Positions 39,537 to 49,954 of a DNA stretch of 64,000 nucleotides are shown here, piece after piece. The translations under genes were made by a program, and so were the position numbers. Below the pieces are notes generated by a model. The model saw nothing but the letters and a program-made list of their open reading frames with translations, was not told the DNA's origin and searched no databases. The first letter of the stretch is position 1; every line of letters starts with the position of its first letter. Location: NCBI GenBank assembly GCA_019751875.1, contig JAIEMV010000003.1, forward strand, positions 287,983 to 351,982, written 5' to 3'. The DNA comes from Hyphomicrobium sp. (GTDB lineage Bacteria > Pseudomonadota > Alphaproteobacteria > Rhizobiales > Hyphomicrobiaceae).

Positions 39537-42500
39537 ATGACCCAGACGATTCCGGCTCCGAAATTCATCCACCTCAAAGTCCACTCGGCGTATTCGCTGC
39601 TCGAGGGCGCGCTGCCTATCGGCAAGCTCGCCAAGCTCGCCGATGGGTATGGCTTTCCCGCGTTGGGCATCGCCGACACCAACAATATGTTCGGCGCGCT
39701 CGAATTTTCCGACAAATTGGCTGGGGCGGGCATTCAGCCGATCGTGGGCGTTTCGCTCGCCTGCCTGTTGACGGAGAAGAAGGCAAAGCCAGGTCAGATT
39801 GCGGGGCCGCCGTTGCGGCAGCATGCGTGGCGCGATGGGTTGATCGCGTTTTTTGCGATGAACGAAGCCGGCTATGCGAACCTCATGAAGCTTGTGTCGG
39901 TGGCCCATCTTGGTACCGAGGGCGAGGATGCTCCGTTCGTGACAGCGGCGCAGATCGCGGCTCACACCGAGGGGGTGATTGCTCTGACCGGTGGTCCGGA
40001 TGGGCCCATCGATCGTGCACTGCTCGACGGACAGCCGGGACATGCGGAGGATCGGCTCCAGTTCTTGAAGCGCGCGTTCGGCGACCGGCTTTATGTGGAG
40101 GTGCAGCGTCACGGCACACGGGCTGAGCAAGACGTGGAGCCGCAATTGCTTCGGCTCGCGTATGACCACGACGTGCCGATCGTCGCAACGAACGAGGTCT
40201 ATTTCGCCACGCCCGATGATTTTGAAGCTCATGACGCGCTGCTGTGTATCGCGGAGGGGCGGTACGTTTCGGAAGATGACCGGCGGCGCGTCACGCGCGA
40301 GCATCATTTGAAATCCGCAGATGCAATGGCGGCTCTCTTTGCCGATCTGCCCGAGGCGGTGGCGAATACGGTGGAGATCGCCAAGCGCTGTGCCTTCCGT
40401 CCGAAGGGCAAGAAGCCGATCCTGCCGCGGTTCGTACAGACGAGTGCAGATTCGGAAGCCGATCAGCTTGCAGCAGAAGCAGCCGAATTGAAGCGTCAGG
40501 CGGAGGAGGGTCTGCGCGCGCGGCTCGCCATCGTACCGCTCGCACCCGGGTTCTCGGAGGACGACTACTGGCAGCGCCTTGCGTTCGAGGTGGACGTCAT
40601 TACGAAGATGAAATTTCCGGGATACTTTCTGATCGTGGCCGACTTCATCAAGTGGTCGAAGGCGAGTGGAATCCCTGTGGGGCCGGGTCGTGGATCGGGC
40701 GCAGGCTCGCTCGTTGCCTGGTCGTTGACGATCACCGATCTCGATCCGCTGCGGTTCGGGCTTCTGTTCGAACGCTTTCTCAATCCTGAACGCGTGTCGA
40801 TGCCCGACTTCGATATCGACTTCTGTCAGGACCGGCGCGACGAGGTGATCCGCTACGTGCAACAGAAGTACGGCTCGGATCGCGTGGCGCAGATTATTAC
40901 GCACGGCAAGCTACAGGCGCGCGCGGTCCTGCGCGATGTGGGCCGCGTCCTGCAGATGCCGTATGGTCAGGTGGACCGGCTATGCAAGCTTGTTCCCAAC
41001 AACCCGGCGAACCCGGTGACGCTCGATCAGGCGATCGAGGGCGAGCCGAAACTGCAGGAGGCGCGCGATGCGGACGAGGTGGTCGCGCGGTTGCTGCACG
41101 TCGCGCAGAAACTCGAAGGTCTTTACCGGCACGCCTCAACGCACGCAGCCGGAATCGTAATCGGTGATCGGCCGCTGGACGAACTCGTCCCGCTCTATCG
41201 CGATCCGAAATCGAATATGCCTGTCACGCAGTTCAACTGGAAAATGGTTGAAGCGGCGGGACTCGTGAAATTCGACTTTCTCGGCCTGAAGACGCTGACG
41301 GTTCTGGAGAAGGCCGTCGATCTGATCAAGCGCGGTCGCGGGATCACCGTCGATCTCGCGGTGCTGCCGCTCGACGATGTTCCGGCCTACCAGCTGCTCG
41401 CGAAGGCCGATACGGTGGGTGTGTTCCAGCTCGAAAGCACAGGGATGCGCGAGAGCTTGAAGCGGCTCAAGCCCGACCGCTTCGAAGATATCATCGCCAT
41501 GGTGGCGCTCTACCGCCCCGGTCCGATGGACAACATTCCCACGTACATCAACCGCAAGCATGGCGAGGAGCCGGTCGATTTCCTGCATCCGATGCTGGAG
41601 GGCATTCTCAAGGAAACCTATGGCGTTATCATCTACCAGGAACAGGTGATGCAGATCGCGCAGGTGCTGGCGGGCTACTCGCTCGGAGACGCCGACTTGT
41701 TGCGCCGTGCGATGGGCAAGAAAGACAAGGCGGAAATGGCGCGTCAGCAGGCGCGCTTCGTCGATGGCGCGATGAAGAACGGCGTCGCAAAAGACGATGC
41801 GGTCTTCATCTTCGAGCTGGTTGATAAGTTCGCCGGTTATGGTTTCAATAAGTCGCACGCGGCAGCGTACGCGCTCGTCAGCTATCACACGGCTTACTTG
41901 AAGGCGAATTTCCGCGAGGAGTTCCTGGCTGCTTCGATGACGCTCGATATGGGCAACACCGACAAGCTCGCCATGTTCGCAGCCGAGGCGAAAAAAAGCG
42001 GCATCCCGGTTCTGCCCCCGTGCGTGAATGCGTCAGAGGTGGATTTTCTGGTGGAGCGCTCGAAAGCCGACGAGGCGCACGGCGCTATCCGGTATTCGCT
42101 GGCGGCGTTGAAGAACATCGGCGCGTCGGCGGTGGAGACAATCGTCACGGCACGCGCTACGGAAGGGCCGTTCCGCTCGCTGTCGGACTTCGCGACACGG
42201 ATGAACCCAAAAGCGCTGAACAAGCGTGGCCTCGAAACTCTGGCGATGGCGGGCGCCTTTGACGGGCTGGAGCCGAACCGCGCGCTAGTGAGCGGAAATG
42301 TGGAAGGCATGCTCGCGCTCGCAAACCGGCAGGCGGAGAACGCGGCGCAGGGTACGCGCGATTTGTTCGGCGGCGGTGGAGGCGCGCCGTCGCTCGATTT
42401 GAAGCCGGCAAAGGCGTGGACGCCGATGGAGCGACTGCAGGAGGAATTCGACGCGATCGGATTTTTCTTGTCGGGACATCCACTTGATGCCTACGAGACC

Positions 42501-43070
42501 GTGTTGAAGAAACTCGGCGTGCGGCGGTTCGTGGAATTCGAAGCGGCCACCGCGAGGGGGGTCTCGAGCGGGCGGCTGGCGGGCATCGTGATCTCGGCTC
42601 GCGAGCGGCGCTCTCAGAAGGGCAACAAGTTCGCCTTCGCTCTGTTTTCGGATGCAAGCGGGCAGTTCGAGGCGGTGATTTTTTCCGATACGCTCAGTGC
42701 CTGCCGGGACTTGCTCGAGGGGGGCACGCCAGTCGTTCTCAACGTGGAGGCCGAGCGCGACGGCGATACGGTGAAGATGCGCGTCCAGAGCATGGAGGCG
42801 CTCGACAAGGCGGCGGCAGAGATCGACCGGGGTCTGAAGATCGTATTCGACGCCGGCGTGCTTGCTGCGCGGCGCGGTGTGATCGAAGAATTCAAGTCGC
42901 TGCTGAAGCCCGGTCAGGCCGGGGCGAAGAGGGGCGGCGAGGTGCGCCTTGTACTGCCCGTCGGGGCGCGGGAACTGGAGATCATTCTCCCGGGCCGGTA
43001 TGACGTCTCGCCGGCGCAGGCGGGACAGCTGTCCACCGCGCCGGGGGTCGTGGAGGTGCTGGAGATCTAG
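39537..43070 (+). CDS. dnaE: DNA polymerase III subunit alpha
   Basis: The replicative polymerase catalytic subunit, 1177 residues. The N-terminal PHP domain starts FIHLKVHSAYSLLEGALPIG. The palm motifs include GPGRGSGAGSLVAW and the catalytic acidic cluster in MPDFDIDFCQDRR. The HhH motif and OB-fold (residues ~1000-1075, FALFSDASGQFEAVIF) follow. Length and order are those of DnaE1. dnaE after lolCD is usual in alphaproteobacteria. No SOS box or strong promoter was identified in the 225 bp upstream. Confidence 0.98.
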   Translation: MTQTIPAPKFIHLKVHSAYSLLEGALPIGKLAKLADGYGFPALGIADTNNMFGALEFSDKLAGAGIQPIVGVSLACLLTEKKAKPGQIAGPPLRQHAWRDGLIAFFAMNEAGYANLMKLVSVAHLGTEGEDAPFVTAAQIAAHTEGVIALTGGPDGPIDRALLDGQPGHAEDRLQFLKRAFGDRLYVEVQRHGTRAEQDVEPQLLRLAYDHDVPIVATNEVYFATPDDFEAHDALLCIAEGRYVSEDDRRRVTREHHLKSADAMAALFADLPEAVANTVEIAKRCAFRPKGKKPILPRFVQTSADSEADQLAAEAAELKRQAEEGLRARLAIVPLAPGFSEDDYWQRLAFEVDVITKMKFPGYFLIVADFIKWSKASGIPVGPGRGSGAGSLVAWSLTITDLDPLRFGLLFERFLNPERVSMPDFDIDFCQDRRDEVIRYVQQKYGSDRVAQIITHGKLQARAVLRDVGRVLQMPYGQVDRLCKLVPNNPANPVTLDQAIEGEPKLQEARDADEVVARLLHVAQKLEGLYRHASTHAAGIVIGDRPLDELVPLYRDPKSNMPVTQFNWKMVEAAGLVKFDFLGLKTLTVLEKAVDLIKRGRGITVDLAVLPLDDVPAYQLLAKADTVGVFQLESTGMRESLKRLKPDRFEDIIAMVALYRPGPMDNIPTYINRKHGEEPVDFLHPMLEGILKETYGVIIYQEQVMQIAQVLAGYSLGDADLLRRAMGKKDKAEMARQQARFVDGAMKNGVAKDDAVFIFELVDKFAGYGFNKSHAAAYALVSYHTAYLKANFREEFLAASMTLDMGNTDKLAMFAAEAKKSGIPVLPPCVNASEVDFLVERSKADEAHGAIRYSLAALKNIGASAVETIVTARATEGPFRSLSDFATRMNPKALNKRGLETLAMAGAFDGLEPNRALVSGNVEGMLALANRQAENAAQGTRDLFGGGGGAPSLDLKPAKAWTPMERLQEEFDAIGFFLSGHPLDAYETVLKKLGVRRFVEFEAATARGVSSGRLAGIVISARERRSQKGNKFAFALFSDASGQFEAVIFSDTLSACRDLLEGGTPVVLNVEAERDGDTVKMRVQSMEALDKAAAEIDRGLKIVFDAGVLAARRGVIEEFKSLLKPGQAGAKRGGEVRLVLPVGARELEIILPGRYDVSPAQAGQLSTAPGVVEVLEI

Positions 43071-43270
43071 CCGGAGCACCCGTAATCGGGGCATCCGCTT
43101 GCCTTTCCAGCCATTCTCGGTCATAAGCCGCGCATCTCGCACGTGGTTCGCGCGCTGGACGGATTGAAAGCCCCGTTCGACGCTCCGGTGGACGATATGC
43201 AACTCGGGTGACCGGGATGCCGTCTTCACAACGGACCGCGGAGGATTAAACCGGAAAAGGATATCCGCTG

Positions 43271-44257
43271 ATGACGCTCCCCGCGTTCAACATGCGTCAG
43301 CTTTTGGAAGCTGGCGTGCACTTCGGTCACCAGTCGCACCGCTGGAACCCCAAGATGCAGCCGTTCATCTACGGCGCGCGCAACAACATCCACATTCTCG
43401 ATCTGACGCAGACGGTGCCGATGCTGCACCAGGCGCTGCTCAAGATTTCCGACACCGTCGCCGGTGGCGGCCGCGTGCTGTTCGTGGCCACGAAGCGCGC
43501 CGCATCGGACTCGATCGCGGAGGCTGCCAAGCGCTCGGCGCAGTACTACATCAACCATCGCTGGCCCGGCGGCACGCTGACCAACTGGAAAACGATTTCG
43601 ACGTCGATTCGCCGTTTGCGCCAGCTCGATGACATTCTGGCCGATCCTCAGGGTCGCACGAAGAAGGAAATCCTGACGCTGCAGCGCGAGCGCGACACGC
43701 TCGAGAAGGAGCGCGGCGGGATCAAGGAAATGGGCGGCGTGCCCGACCTCCTATTCGTGATCGACACCAACAAGGAAAAGATCGCGATCCAGGAAGCTCG
43801 CAAGCTAGGTATCCCGATCGTCGCGATCGTCGACACGAACTGCGATCCGGATGGTATCGACTTCCCGGTTCCGGGCAACGACGACGCTGGTCGTGCGATC
43901 ACGCTCTATTGCGATCTCGTGGCGCGTGCCGCTCTCGATGGTCTGGAACGCAGCCAGTCGGCTTCTGGCGTCGATATCGGGGCGCTCGCCAGCCCACCGG
44001 TCGAAGCCTTGCCGGTCAAGTTCAAGGGCATCGAAGCGCCACGTGGCGAAGCCGACGACCTGAAGCGCATCAGCGGCATTTCGGCGAAGCTGGAGCAGCG
44101 GCTCAACGATGCCGGCGTGTTCCACTTCTGGCAAATCGCCGACCTCGATGCGGACAATGCCAAGGCGCTCGACCTGCTCTTGAAGCTCAAGGGTCAGATC
44201 GAAGCCGACGGTTGGATCGCGCAGGCGAAGAAATTCGTCGACGCTGCAGCAGCGTAA
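43271..44257 (+). CDS. rpsB: 30S ribosomal protein S2 with C-terminal HhH-like extension
   Basis: S2 joins the 30S subunit late and is needed for S1 binding. The core (residues 1 to about 230) is typical: [20 protein letters not shown] at the start and the [16 protein letters not shown] block. Residues ~255-328 are an extension with the helix-hairpin-helix-like motif [21 protein letters not shown] and HFWQIADLD. Bacterial S2 is usually about 240 residues; extended S2 occurs in other Hyphomicrobiales. AAGGAT precedes the ATG. It begins the rpsB-tsf-pyrH-frr group. The 200 bp upstream hold no gene I can support. Confidence 0.97.
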   Translation: MTLPAFNMRQLLEAGVHFGHQSHRWNPKMQPFIYGARNNIHILDLTQTVPMLHQALLKISDTVAGGGRVLFVATKRAASDSIAEAAKRSAQYYINHRWPGGTLTNWKTISTSIRRLRQLDDILADPQGRTKKEILTLQRERDTLEKERGGIKEMGGVPDLLFVIDTNKEKIAIQEARKLGIPIVAIVDTNCDPDGIDFPVPGNDDAGRAITLYCDLVARAALDGLERSQSASGVDIGALASPPVEALPVKFKGIEAPRGEADDLKRISGISAKLEQRLNDAGVFHFWQIADLDADNAKALDLLLKLKGQIEADGWIAQAKKFVDAAAA

Positions 44258-44380
44258 CAAAATACAGCTAATGGATGCGGAACGGCGGGCAGGGCATTCC
44301 TGTTGGCCGTTCTGCTCTATCCGCATTTCTCAGACCCAATCACACTTCGCTACTCGCTCGACAGAGCGGAAGGAGCCGAC

Positions 44381-45322
44381 ATGAGCACGATCACCGCCGC
44401 AATGGTGAAAGACCTGCGCGAGAAGACCGGCGCGGGCATGATGGATTGTAAGACCGCGCTCACCGAGACCAACGGTGATATGGACGCCGCCATCGAGTGG
44501 CTGCGCAAGAAAGGTCTTTCTAAGGCCGCCAAGAAGTCCGACCGCATCGCGGCCCAGGGCCTCATCGGCGTGATGTCGACGGTGAAGTCGGGCGCTGTCG
44601 TCGAAGTGAACTCGGAGACGGACTTCGTCGCGCGCAACCCGCAGTTCCAGGAAATGGTGCAGAAGATCGTTTCGCTGGCTCCGGGCGTGAACGGCGATGT
44701 GGCGAAGCTGCTGGCCGCCACCTACCCCGGCACGTCGAACACCGTCGAGACGACGGTGAAGGATGCGATTGCCACTATCGGCGAGAACATGGGCGTGCGC
44801 CGCACCGGGGCACTCTCTGTCAAAGAAGGCGTCGTTGCCGATTACGTGCACAACAAGGCTGCAGACGGGCTTGGCAAAATTGGCGTGCTCGTCGCCCTCG
44901 AGTGCGCCGGTGACACCGACTCGCTAATGGCGTTCGGTCGTCAGGTGGCCATGCACGTGGCGGCCGCCAAGCCGCTGGCACTGACGTCGGCTGATCTCGA
45001 TCCGGCTGCGGTCGAGAAAGAGCGCGCATTCTATACTGAGCAGGCGCTGGCATCCGGCAAGCCCAAGGACATCGTCGACAAGATGGTGGAGGGACGACTC
45101 AAGAAGGAATTCTTCCAGCAGGCCTGCCTTTTGAGCCAGGTGTTCGTTCTTGACGGCAAGGCCTCGGTGGAAGAGGCGACCAAGGCAGCCGAGAAGGAGG
45201 TCGGCGCGCCGATCAAGATCACGGGGTTCCTGCGATACGAACTCGGCGAAGGAATCGAGAAGAAAGAAGAGGATTTCGCCGCTGAAGTCGCAAAGACGGT
45301 CGCAGCCTCCAAAGGCGGTTGA
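44381..45322 (+). CDS. tsf: Elongation factor Ts
   Basis: Guanine-nucleotide exchange factor for EF-Tu. The 313-residue product starts at ATG 44381 with AAGGAG eight bases upstream; the frame is open further upstream. The N-terminal block VKDLREKTGAGMMDCKTAL and the EF-Tu-contacting TDFVARN motif are present. It follows rpsB after 123 bp, as in most bacteria. Confidence 0.98.
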   Translation: MSTITAAMVKDLREKTGAGMMDCKTALTETNGDMDAAIEWLRKKGLSKAAKKSDRIAAQGLIGVMSTVKSGAVVEVNSETDFVARNPQFQEMVQKIVSLAPGVNGDVAKLLAATYPGTSNTVETTVKDAIATIGENMGVRRTGALSVKEGVVADYVHNKAADGLGKIGVLVALECAGDTDSLMAFGRQVAMHVAAAKPLALTSADLDPAAVEKERAFYTEQALASGKPKDIVDKMVEGRLKKEFFQQACLLSQVFVLDGKASVEEATKAAEKEVGAPIKITGFLRYELGEGIEKKEEDFAAEVAKTVAASKGG

Positions 45323-45356
45323 GTCTCGGCCGCCTCCACTACCTCGCATTGTATGC

Positions 45357-45385
45357 GGCCGGCGTCCTTCGCCGGCCGTTCTGCT
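45357..45385 (+). terminator. Possible terminator after tsf
   Basis: Perfect 8-bp stem GGCCGGCG / CGCCGGCC with a 5-base loop (TCCTT), followed by GTTCTGCTG. The T-run is weak, so termination is likely only partial. Confidence 0.45.
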
Positions 45386-45562
45386 GTCGGAGGCGCGGCA
45401 CATCGCGCGACAGGGTCGCGGCTGGCTGGAAAGTGCTGGAATGTGCGATACCGCGCCACTAATGACGCACTCCTGCAACAACTGGCTCTGCGACTCGGCA
45501 TAGGGTCGCGCGTAGGATTTGATTGACCAAGGCTCGATCCGGCGGGCACCAGGGAGTTGACC

Positions 45563-46291
45563 ATGATATCCGGTCCGGTCGGGCTCAAATACAAGCGGCT
45601 ACTGATCAAGCTGTCAGGCGAAGCGCTGATGGGGAACGGCGCCTATGGCATCGACATGGCCGTGGCTGATCGGTTGGCCGGTGATCTCGTCGACGCGGTG
45701 AACGCGGGGGCCGAGATTGCGGTGGTCGTCGGGGGAGGCAACATCTTCCGTGGGCTTCAGGCGGCGGCCAAGGGCATGGACCGGGCCACTGGCGATTATA
45801 TGGGGATGTTGGCCACCGTCATGAATGCGTTGGCTTTTCAGCAGGCGCTGACGGCGCGCGGGGCGGACGCACGGGTGATGTCGGCGATCCCGATGCCCAC
45901 AGTTTGCGAGAGCTACGTGCGGCCGAGAGCGCTCGCCCATCTGGCGCAGGGGCGGATCGTGGTCTTCGCGGCGGGAACGGGCAATCCCTTCTTCACGACG
46001 GACACTGCCGCAACGCTGAGGGCCATCGAGACATCCTGCGACGCGGTTGTGAAGGCGACGCAGGTGGATGGGGTCTATTCCGCCGATCCAAAGATTGACC
46101 CGTCCGCAGTACGCTATGACCGGCTCACGTACGCTGAGGTTCTGGCGCGCGACTTGAAGGTCATGGATGGTGCGGCGATCGCGCTTGCCCGCGATAATCG
46201 ACTTCCGGTAATTGTGTGTGCCATCGAAGAGTCCGGGAATTTATTGAAAGTTCTGAAGGGGGAAGCCCGGGCGACCGTGATCCACACATAG
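45563..46291 (+). CDS. pyrH: Uridylate kinase (UMP kinase)
   Basis: Phosphorylates UMP to UDP in pyrimidine synthesis; bacterial UMP kinases belong to the amino-acid kinase fold. The 242-residue product has KLSGEAL near the start, GGGNIFRG, and the TDTAATLRA and DGVYSADPK blocks. ATG 45563 has AGGGAG six bases upstream. It is part of the rpsB-tsf-pyrH-frr group. Confidence 0.97.
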   Translation: MISGPVGLKYKRLLIKLSGEALMGNGAYGIDMAVADRLAGDLVDAVNAGAEIAVVVGGGNIFRGLQAAAKGMDRATGDYMGMLATVMNALAFQQALTARGADARVMSAIPMPTVCESYVRPRALAHLAQGRIVVFAAGTGNPFFTTDTAATLRAIETSCDAVVKATQVDGVYSADPKIDPSAVRYDRLTYAEVLARDLKVMDGAAIALARDNRLPVIVCAIEESGNLLKVLKGEARATVIHT

Positions 46292-46397
46292 GGCGCCGGT
46301 GTTGGTCGTTTTTCGCTGCCCCCCTTAACGCATTCAGCCCGTCAGCCACGGGGGCCTCGGCAGGGCCTTTCGGGCGCGGCGACGACAAGGAACGAGG

Positions 46398-46958
46398 ATG
46401 TCTGCAACTTACGATATCAAGGAACTCGAAGGCCGGATGCGCGCATCGCTTGACGCGTTTAAGCGCGAATTACAGGGCTTGCGGACCGGGCGCGCCAGCG
46501 CGCATCTGCTCGATCCGGTTCAGGTTTTGGTCTACGGCTCGCGCATGCCACTGAATCAGGTGGCCACCGTCACGACGCCCGAGCCGCGTATGATCGCGGT
46601 GCAGGTCTGGGATCGCTCGAATGTCACAGCGGTCGACAAAGCACTGCGCGAAGCTAATCTCGGCGTCAATCCGATGGTTGACGGTCAGTTGATCCGACTG
46701 CCGCTGCCCGCTCCCACTGCCGAGCGTCGCACTGAACTCGTCAAGCAGGCCCACAAATATGCGGAAAGCCATCGAATTGCTGTGCGCAACGTGCGCCGAG
46801 ACGGTCTCGACCTTCTCAAGAAACTCGAGAAGGACGGCAAAATGAGCGAGGACGATCACAAGAAGAATGCTGCCAAAGTGCAGGAACTGACCGACAAGCT
46901 GGTTAAAGAGATCGACCAGACTTTGGCTGCGAAGGAAACGGAAATACAAAAGGTTTGA
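46398..46958 (+). CDS. frr: Ribosome recycling factor
   Basis: Splits the post-termination ribosome together with EF-G. The 186-residue length is canonical. Recognisable parts are MRASLDAFKRELQGLRTGRAS and the C-terminal LLKKLEKDGKMSEDDHKK block. AAGGAACGAGG precedes the ATG. Confidence 0.97.
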   Translation: MSATYDIKELEGRMRASLDAFKRELQGLRTGRASAHLLDPVQVLVYGSRMPLNQVATVTTPEPRMIAVQVWDRSNVTAVDKALREANLGVNPMVDGQLIRLPLPAPTAERRTELVKQAHKYAESHRIAVRNVRRDGLDLLKKLEKDGKMSEDDHKKNAAKVQELTDKLVKEIDQTLAAKETEIQKV

Positions 46959-47024
46959 TCTTAGTAACTTCGCTTTGAGGCAACCCGCTCTCCGACGAGC
47001 CAAACCGCAGGTCCTGCCGAGCCC

Positions 47025-47777
47025 ATGAGATCGCAGACGAGTCCCGGTGCATCGCCCGACCTCGTGCCCCCGCGGCATGTCGCCATCATCATGGACGGAA
47101 ACGGCCGGTGGGCCGCGGAACGGGGACTTTCGCGTACGTGGGGCCATCGGCAGGGCGTGGAAGCCGTGCGGCGCACCGTCAGGGCCGCCCGTGAACGGGG
47201 TATCGGCTACCTCACCATCTACAGTTTTTCTTCGGAGAACTGGTCGCGGCCTGCGGCAGAGATCGACGATCTAATGGGCCTCATGCGGCGCTTCATCAAA
47301 AGTGATCTGGCGGAACTGCATCAATCGAACGTGCGCATCATCGTCATCGGCGAGCGGGACCGCGTGGATCCCGAACTGATGGCACTGATCGACGAGGCGC
47401 GGGATCTGACGTCGTTGAATACCGGTCTAACCCTCGTCATCGCCTTCAATTATGGTGCTCGTGCCGAGATTACGAAAGCGGTGCGAGAAATTGCGCGCAA
47501 GGTCGCGCGCGGTGAATTGGATCCGGACGCCATCGAGCCGGAGCATCTGTCTGGGACTCTCGATACTGCGGGCATCCCCGACCCCGATCTGTTGATCCGA
47601 ACGAGCGGCGAGATGCGCCTGTCGAACTTTCTGCTCTGGCAGACGGCCTACACGGAATTTGTGTTTCTCGACGCCTACTGGCCGGAATTCGGGTCGGAGT
47701 TGCTTGATGAAGCCATTAAGATGTATCACGCGCGTGATCGCCGGTTCGGCGGACTGACGCAGCGGTCGACGGCCTGA
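47025..47777 (+). CDS. uppS: Undecaprenyl (di-trans,poly-cis) diphosphate synthase
   Basis: Makes the C55 lipid carrier for peptidoglycan and lipopolysaccharide. The 250-residue product has the catalytic Asp in IIMDGNGRW (DGNGR at 24-28), HRQGVEAVRRTV, SFSSENWSRP and the C-terminal RTSGEMRLSNFLLWQTAYTE block. It is followed 5 bp later by cdsA. Confidence 0.97.
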   Translation: MRSQTSPGASPDLVPPRHVAIIMDGNGRWAAERGLSRTWGHRQGVEAVRRTVRAARERGIGYLTIYSFSSENWSRPAAEIDDLMGLMRRFIKSDLAELHQSNVRIIVIGERDRVDPELMALIDEARDLTSLNTGLTLVIAFNYGARAEITKAVREIARKVARGELDPDAIEPEHLSGTLDTAGIPDPDLLIRTSGEMRLSNFLLWQTAYTEFVFLDAYWPEFGSELLDEAIKMYHARDRRFGGLTQRSTA

Positions 47778-47782
47778 CGACC

Positions 47783-48649
47783 ATGATGGGCGGCGAGCCG
47801 GCTGAGCCATCGCAATCGACAGCTCCCGTCATGATCGGGTCATCGAGGGAAATAGGGCTTCGAACGGCGTCTGGCCTCGTCATGGCCGCAATTGCGGGCG
47901 TCGCGCTTTACATGGGCGGTCTGCCGTTTGCTGTTCTCGGCGCCGTCGTCGGCGTGCTTACAAGTTTCGAGTGGTCGCGGATCGTTCGGGATGGCGCGAT
48001 CGATGCTGCACTGGTCGTGCAGGTGTTCGCTGTCGTCATTGCGGCGGCTCTGGCTTGGCTGGGTCTGGCGGCACTGGCGATTGCGGCCGTCATCGCCGGG
48101 TGCATCCTGACGGGGCTGCTGTGCTTCCAGCGGCGACCTCTTTTGTCAGCTGAAGGCGTGCTTTATGCCGGGCTGCCGGTCGTGGCCCTGATCTGGCTGC
48201 GCGAAGACCAGCCCCATGGTTTTGCAGCGGCGCTGCTCGTCCTGATCGCGGTCGTGGCGACCGATGTCGCGGCCTTCCTATTCGGCCGGCTGATTGGCGG
48301 ACCGAAACTGGCACCGGCGATTTCGCCCAATAAGACGTGGTCGGGTTTTCTCGGTGGCATCTCGACGGCGGGGTTGGCGGCGGCCGGTTTCGCTCATACG
48401 ATCGGTGCAGAGCCTTTGATGGTTGGCATTGCAGGCGTATTTCTGGGCGTTGTAGCGCAGATCGGGGATCTGACGGAATCAGCCCTGAAGCGGAGTTTCG
48501 GGGTGAAAGATTCCGGCCATATCATTCCGGGACATGGCGGTATCATGGACCGCATCGATGGATTGGTTTTCGCCGCGGTGGCCGCAGGTTTCGTGGCGCT
48601 CGCCCTTGATCCGCAAGCGCCCGCGCGCGCACTTCTCTTCGGCGGATGA
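47783..48649 (+). CDS. cdsA: Phosphatidate cytidylyltransferase
   Basis: Membrane enzyme making CDP-diacylglycerol for phospholipids. The 288-residue product has about eight helices. The C-terminal family signature is split in SPNKTWSGFLGG and GVKDSGHIIPGHGGIMDRID. The first 25 residues are a polar, probably disordered lead. Four bases separate its stop from the dxr start. Confidence 0.96.
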   Translation: MMGGEPAEPSQSTAPVMIGSSREIGLRTASGLVMAAIAGVALYMGGLPFAVLGAVVGVLTSFEWSRIVRDGAIDAALVVQVFAVVIAAALAWLGLAALAIAAVIAGCILTGLLCFQRRPLLSAEGVLYAGLPVVALIWLREDQPHGFAAALLVLIAVVATDVAAFLFGRLIGGPKLAPAISPNKTWSGFLGGISTAGLAAAGFAHTIGAEPLMVGIAGVFLGVVAQIGDLTESALKRSFGVKDSGHIIPGHGGIMDRIDGLVFAAVAAGFVALALDPQAPARALLFGG

Positions 48650-48653
48650 CACG

Positions 48654-49889
48654 ATGAGCAGACATTTCACACGTGCAGCCGCGATCAAGCTCGGCGATAT
48701 GGGCGAACGCACGCTGTCATCCCCGCAGCGACTGACTGTGCTCGGCGCGACGGGCTCGATCGGCGAGAGCACGCTCGACCTGGTGGGGCGCGAGCCTGAG
48801 CGGTTCGAGGTTGTTGCGCTGACCGCGCAGTCGAATGTGGAAAAGCTTGCGCGGCTGGCGATCCTGCATAAGGCGCAAGTTGCTGTGGTGGGCGACGAGC
48901 GTTGCTACGCCGAACTCAAGTCACAACTATCCGGTTCGGGTATCGAGGCGGCGGCCGGAGAAGATGCGCTGATCGATGCCGCATCGCGTCCAGCCGATTG
49001 TACCATGGCGGCCATCGTTGGTGCGGCGGGCTTGAAGCCGACCTTTGCGGCGGCGCGGCAAGGTCGACGGGTCGCCCTTGCGAATAAGGAGTGCCTCGTT
49101 TCGGCCGGCGATGTATTTCTTGGCGAAGTGCGCGCGTCGGGCGCAGAACTGCTGCCGGTCGACAGCGAACATTCCGCGGCGCTGCAATCACTGGCTGGCG
49201 CGGAGCGTGTGGCCGTAGAGCGGATCGTGCTTACGGCGTCCGGTGGCCCGTTTCGCTGCTGGCCGATAGAAAGGCTGAAGAATGCACGTCCAGAGGAAGC
49301 GCTGAAGCATCCGAACTGGGCGATGGGTGCCAAAATCACGATCGACAGCGCGACGCTGATGAACAAGGGTCTGGAACTCATCGAGGCCTATCATCTGTTT
49401 CCCGTCGGCGTGGATCAGCTGGACGCGGTCATTCATCCCCAATCGGTGGTGCATTGTCTCGTGCACTACATTGACGGCTCGGTGATCGGGCAACTGGGGC
49501 CACCCGATATGCGCACACCGATCGCGCTGGCTCTCAATTGGCCAGAACGGCGTGCGACGCCGACGGCGCGGCTAGATCTGATCAAAATCGGATCGCTGAC
49601 CTTCGAGCCGGTGGACGCGGCGCGGTTTCCCGGTCCTGGCATGGCCAAGGCTGCGCTGCGACGAGGTGGCAATGCTCCTGCGATCTTGAACGCAGCGAAC
49701 GAAATTGCAGTGGCCGCATTTCTCTCCGGCGGCCTTGGATTTATTGACATCGCGCGGGTGGTCGAACGGACGCTCGAGGAAGCAGAGGCACGGGGGCTGA
49801 TCCGTGTTACGGAAACTCTCGAAGATGTACTCGACGCCGACTCGGAGGGTCGGGATCTGGCGCGAATGGTCATCGAAACCCCACATTAG
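48654..49889 (+). CDS. dxr: 1-deoxy-D-xylulose 5-phosphate reductoisomerase
   Basis: First committed step of the MEP isoprenoid pathway. The 411-residue product from ATG 48654 has the NADPH loop GATGSIG at 31-37, the LANKECLVSAG block, and the metal/substrate region LPVDSEHSA with ILTASGGPFR. It lies between cdsA and rseP as in alphaproteobacteria generally. Confidence 0.97.
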   Translation: MSRHFTRAAAIKLGDMGERTLSSPQRLTVLGATGSIGESTLDLVGREPERFEVVALTAQSNVEKLARLAILHKAQVAVVGDERCYAELKSQLSGSGIEAAAGEDALIDAASRPADCTMAAIVGAAGLKPTFAAARQGRRVALANKECLVSAGDVFLGEVRASGAELLPVDSEHSAALQSLAGAERVAVERIVLTASGGPFRCWPIERLKNARPEEALKHPNWAMGAKITIDSATLMNKGLELIEAYHLFPVGVDQLDAVIHPQSVVHCLVHYIDGSVIGQLGPPDMRTPIALALNWPERRATPTARLDLIKIGSLTFEPVDAARFPGPGMAKAALRRGGNAPAILNAANEIAVAAFLSGGLGFIDIARVVERTLEEAEARGLIRVTETLEDVLDADSEGRDLARMVIETPH

Positions 49890-49954
49890 GCAGTCAGTGG
49901 CGCCCGTCGGGCCCAAGCCTGCCGCATTCACTGCGGCCCTACCGGAGACGATTT

